Below are positions 61,536 through 64,000 of a DNA stretch of 64,000 nucleotides, piece by piece (positions within the stretch are counted from its first letter, which is position 1; each line of letters starts with the position of its first letter). This DNA comes from Bog-473 sp963787485 (GTDB lineage: Bacteria > Actinomycetota > Acidimicrobiia > Acidimicrobiales > RAAP-2), in assembly GCA_963787485.1 (NCBI GenBank), contig CAWBDF010000002.1, positions 186,001 through 250,000 of the forward strand, written 5' to 3'. The translations under genes were made by a program, and so were the position numbers. A model generated the notes under the pieces. That model was not told the origin of the DNA and did no database searches. It saw only the letters and a program-made list of their open reading frames with translations.

Positions 61536-62063
61536 ATGACAACCGGCACCGCTTCCACCGTGACAAATCTCGAGCGGAATGACCTTCTCGGTACTTTGGA
61601 CCAGCACCGGAAGCTCCTGGTCGGCACCGTCTCGGGCCTGACCGATGCTCAAGCCCGGCTGACCCCGACGGCCAGCCAGCTCTGCCTAGGAGGGATCGTC
61701 AAGCACGTCACCCTCGTCGAAGAAGGTTGGGTCCGATTCATCGAGGAGGGTCCAGATGCCAGAGGCCCCGTCGATGAGGCCGCTTACGAGGCCCATGCGG
61801 CCGGCTTCCGTATGACGGCTGGGGAGACCCTGTCCACCCTGATCTCTCACTATGAGGCCGTGGCGCGGCACACCGACGAGCTGGTGGGCGCCCTGGCTTC
61901 CCTCGAGGCATCCCACCCCCTCCCCGAGGCCCCGTGGTTCGAGCCCGGGGCACGTTGGTCCGCTCGCCGGGTACTCCTGCACATTGCCGCCGAGACGGCC
62001 CAGCACGCCGGTCACGCCGACATCATCCGCGAGACCATCGATGGAGCGAAGTCCATGGGCTGA
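61536..62063 (+). CDS. DinB family protein (DUF664)
   Basis: A 175-residue DinB-fold protein, four-helix-bundle type. LCLGGIVKHVTLVEEGWVRF carries the first His, and LLHIAAETAQHAGHADIIRE carries the last two His, giving a His triad for a metal. This is the thiol-dependent S-transferase-like DUF664 group common in mycothiol-making actinobacteria. I use the ATG at 61,536; a GTG at 61,500 would add 12 residues. It is divergent from the WYL regulator, which probably controls it. Confidence 0.88.
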   Translation: MTTGTASTVTNLERNDLLGTLDQHRKLLVGTVSGLTDAQARLTPTASQLCLGGIVKHVTLVEEGWVRFIEEGPDARGPVDEAAYEAHAAGFRMTAGETLSTLISHYEAVARHTDELVGALASLEASHPLPEAPWFEPGARWSARRVLLHIAAETAQHAGHADIIRETIDGAKSMG

Positions 62064-62236
62064 CGGAACAGGGCGATGCCCACATGCTGCCGGGGCGGCG
62101 TGGCGCTCGACCACGCCTCGGCAAACCATCAGCCGTCGCGAGCTCGGCGGGCGTCGGTCGAGCGACTGCCCCGTCCACCGGGGACGGAGGGATGGCTATG
62201 GTCTTCCACGTCACGGCTGCCATAGAGGAGGCAAGA

Positions 62237-62533
62237 ATGAAGTTTGTCCAACTCATCGAGTTCAAGACCGGGGACATTGAGGCTTTCAACCGGACCCTCG
62301 ACGACTGGCTCGCCAAGACGAGTGGCGTCCGCACGCCGACGCGAGCTGTCCAAGGGCGAGACCGGGACAATGACCGTACTTACATTCACATCGTCGAGTT
62401 CCCGTCCTACGAGGCGGCAATGGAGAATTCGAACCGACCCGAAACTGCTGAGTTCGCCGCTCGGTTGGCCCAGCTCTGCGACAGCCCGCCGGCATTCCGC
62501 AACCTGGACGTCACCCGAGTAGAGGAGATGTAG
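62237..62533 (+). CDS. Small conserved protein, dimeric alpha/beta-barrel-like
   Basis: A 98-residue protein starting MKFVQLIEFKTGDIEAFNRT with GAGGAGG upstream. The layout (strand, helix with DDWLAKTSG, strand TYIHIVEFPSYEAAMENS, helix ETAEFAARLAQLC) fits the ABM-like dimeric barrel fold. No active-site residues can be named. It is convergent with the dioxygenase at 62,571 and follows the DinB gene by 173 bp. Confidence 0.7.
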   Translation: MKFVQLIEFKTGDIEAFNRTLDDWLAKTSGVRTPTRAVQGRDRDNDRTYIHIVEFPSYEAAMENSNRPETAEFAARLAQLCDSPPAFRNLDVTRVEEM

Positions 62534-62570
62534 CCGACCGGTCGCCAGTCTCACCCCGTGAATGGCCGAT

Positions 62571-63455
62571 TCAGCCCTGGGCCGCCACTTTGCTGAACGT
62601 GGGGAGATGGCCGCGTTCGGCCTCCGTGAGCGTCATCGGACCGAAGACCTTACGCAGGGTCCGCTCGGGACCCTCGAGATCGACGATGCCACGCGCGTGC
62701 TGGACGGCCACGTTGTCCCAAACGACAAGGTCGCCCTGGCGCCAATCGTGTCGGAGCACCCGGTTGTCGGCATAGAGCTGCTCGAATAGTTTCTCGAGGA
62801 GCTCCTCGTTCTCGTCGTGGGCGAGATCGAGGACCTCGATGGTGCACTGCTGGGATACGTACAACATCGTGCGATCTGTGCGCGGGTGTCGCCGAGCGAT
62901 CGGCGTCACCGTCGAGCGGGACTCGTCGAAGTGGGTGTCCTGCACGTCCTCGTCCCCCCCGCGGTTCGGATAGCCGCCCTCCAGCTGCCCGTGGCGCGCC
63001 TCCAGTCCCTCCACTCGGGCGCGCAAGTCGTTGGGCAGTGTGTCCCAGCCCTCCCCCATGCTCACGAACATGGTCGGCGCCGACTGCTCAGCGACGGTGA
63101 CGCCGTAGAGGGAGATGATCGGCTGCGGGCTCTCGGCCCACATGGTGTCGCAGTGGAACAGCAGCCTCCCATAGGGGGCAGCTCCGCCTTCCGCCCTGTT
63201 CGACACCAACATGGGTCCCGGCCGCTCCATTCGCTCCTGTCTCTCCGCCGGCGGCTCCTGGCCGATCAGGGAGAACACCAGATAGCGCTGGTAGTCCTCG
63301 TCGATGTCGAGGTCTCGGAAGAGCAAAACGCTGGACCGGTCGAACACCTCGCGAAGCCGCCTGAGGGTGTCGTCGTCAAGCGGCATCTGCGGGTCGAAGC
63401 CCACGATCTCCGCCCCGAACGCGGGATGGAGCTCCCTCACCTCGAAATGGGCCAT
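62571..63455 (-). CDS. TauD/TfdA-family 2-oxoglutarate-dependent dioxygenase
   Basis: A 294-residue Fe(II)/2-oxoglutarate oxygenase. LLFHCDTMWAESPQP gives the His-x-Asp iron ligands, DLVVWDNVAVQHAR the distal His, and TLRKVFGP the Arg that holds 2-oxoglutarate. The start MAHFEVRELHPAFGAEIVGF is typical of the family. Members hydroxylate taurine, 2,4-D-like acids, carnitine precursors or other acids; the substrate is not clear. It is probably co-transcribed with a gene upstream, the SnoaL-like gene at 63,566 (110-bp gap). Confidence 0.92.
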   Translation of the reverse strand: MAHFEVRELHPAFGAEIVGFDPQMPLDDDTLRRLREVFDRSSVLLFRDLDIDEDYQRYLVFSLIGQEPPAERQERMERPGPMLVSNRAEGGAAPYGRLLFHCDTMWAESPQPIISLYGVTVAEQSAPTMFVSMGEGWDTLPNDLRARVEGLEARHGQLEGGYPNRGGDEDVQDTHFDESRSTVTPIARRHPRTDRTMLYVSQQCTIEVLDLAHDENEELLEKLFEQLYADNRVLRHDWRQGDLVVWDNVAVQHARGIVDLEGPERTLRKVFGPMTLTEAERGHLPTFSKVAAQG

Positions 63456-63565
63456 CTCTCCCTCCGCTTCTGGCCGATCACTGCCGGCCGATCCTGGTCG
63501 AACTGGTGCGCGTGCCCTTCAAGGCTAGTGCGGCGGGAAAGCCCATGACCTTCCGGCCGGTCGGC

Positions 63566-64000
63566 TCAGGCGGGGTCGGTGCCGCAGCCGAGGCTTGCGA
63601 TCAGGGTGCCGCTCTTACCCGGGGCGTGGATCGCGGCGGTGTGAAAGGCGAGCGTCCGGCTCACCTGGCCCCGATCACGCACCGTCAGGCGCGTCTCTGC
63701 GAACAGGTACCACGGCTGGGTGACCCGGTGGACGAGCTCGACCGACACGATCTCGAAGCGGTCGAACAATGCGGCGTAGTGAGCACGGTGTCCGTCCTTG
63801 CCAACCAGCTCCACCAGCCCCTCGGAGTCACCCACATAGTCGCGTACCGCCGAGGCGACCCCGTCGTCGAGCTCCGCCACGATCCCGTCGACGTCGGCGG
63901 CCGCGAACGCGCCGACGAGACGCATGTGGCGGTGGCGCAGTTCACGCCGCAGGAGGAAGTCGTCCTTTCCGCTCGTGGTGTCGGCGCCGGTGCCGAGCAT
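63566..64000 (-). CDS. SnoaL-like protein (may be cut by window edge)
   Basis: At least 144 residues of a SnoaL/NTF2-like protein. LRHRHMRLVGAFAAADVDGI is the first helix, AVRDYVGDSEGLVELVGKDG the substrate-lid region, and VTQPWYLFAETRLTVRDRG the strand pair. It begins with an ATG at the very last base of the window, so this may be either the true start or an internal Met of a longer gene. No ribosome site can be checked. Confidence 0.72.
   Translation of the reverse strand: MLGTGADTTSGKDDFLLRRELRHRHMRLVGAFAAADVDGIVAELDDGVASAVRDYVGDSEGLVELVGKDGHRAHYAALFDRFEIVSVELVHRVTQPWYLFAETRLTVRDRGQVSRTLAFHTAAIHAPGKSGTLIASLGCGTDPA

Overview
This window is high-GC DNA from an actinobacterium (Actinomycetota). 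The evidence is GTG/TTG starts, long spurious antisense ORFs, an F420-type luciferase-like oxidoreductase, a mycothiol-dependent maleylpyruvate-isomerase-family protein, PPK2 and a WYL regulator. The class cannot be fixed from sequence alone; an acidimicrobial or mycobacterial-type soil or aquatic organism would fit. There is no rRNA, complete tRNA, CRISPR array or complete insertion sequence.

Positions 1-38,000 form one large catabolic region. It opens with a branched-chain-amino-acid-type ABC importer (LivF partial, LivG, a fused LivH-LivM permease and a binding protein). It then carries six Amidohydro_2-family metal-dependent hydrolases and decarboxylases, eight complete SDRs, two paralogous acyl-CoA dehydrogenases, an APH-type kinase of the ACAD10/11 kind, a MaoC hydratase pair, an Ltp2-like thiolase fold with its DUF35 partner, a CaiB CoA-transferase, an acyl-CoA ligase, an LLM oxidoreductase, a SnoaL-like protein, an epimerase, an alcohol dehydrogenase and an aldehyde dehydrogenase. 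This is the logic of uptake, CoA activation, beta-oxidation-like steps and retro-aldol or hydrolytic C-C cleavage of an unidentified (perhaps cyclic or branched) carboxylic acid.

The most interesting feature is the control layer. A 13-bp palindrome, TTGACT-N-AGTCAA, recurs in the divergent intergenic regions of this block and upstream of the aldehyde dehydrogenase operon. Its left arm doubles as the -35 box, 17-19 bp from a TANNNT -10 box. At 25,335 lies an unusual 515-residue regulator made of two complete GntR/FCD units in one chain, with near-identical recognition helices and mostly lost FCD metal ligands. Its own promoter region carries two copies of the motif. I propose that this covalent pseudodimer represses the whole region.

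Positions 38,000-49,500 are a transition zone rich in gene debris. It holds a tyrosine phosphatase, a mycothiol-type protein, a membrane phosphodiester-glycosidase-like protein, a D-aminoacylase-type amidohydrolase, a cupin, a frameshifted SDR and a frameshifted P450. Among them lie remnants of IS3 and IS21 elements, an alpha/beta-hydrolase tail and two tRNA 3-prime ends. Related debris (a duplicated aldehyde-dehydrogenase tail and an AraC scrap) lies at 31.3-32.3 kb.

Positions 49,500-64,000 look like ordinary chromosomal genes: CorA-type transporter, PPK2, glutamate-type dehydrogenase, sulfotransferase, a secreted TIM-barrel protein, SnoaL-like proteins, a WYL regulator divergent from DinB, and a TauD dioxygenase. 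Several single-base frameshifts across the window mean that either real gene decay or assembly error must be considered.
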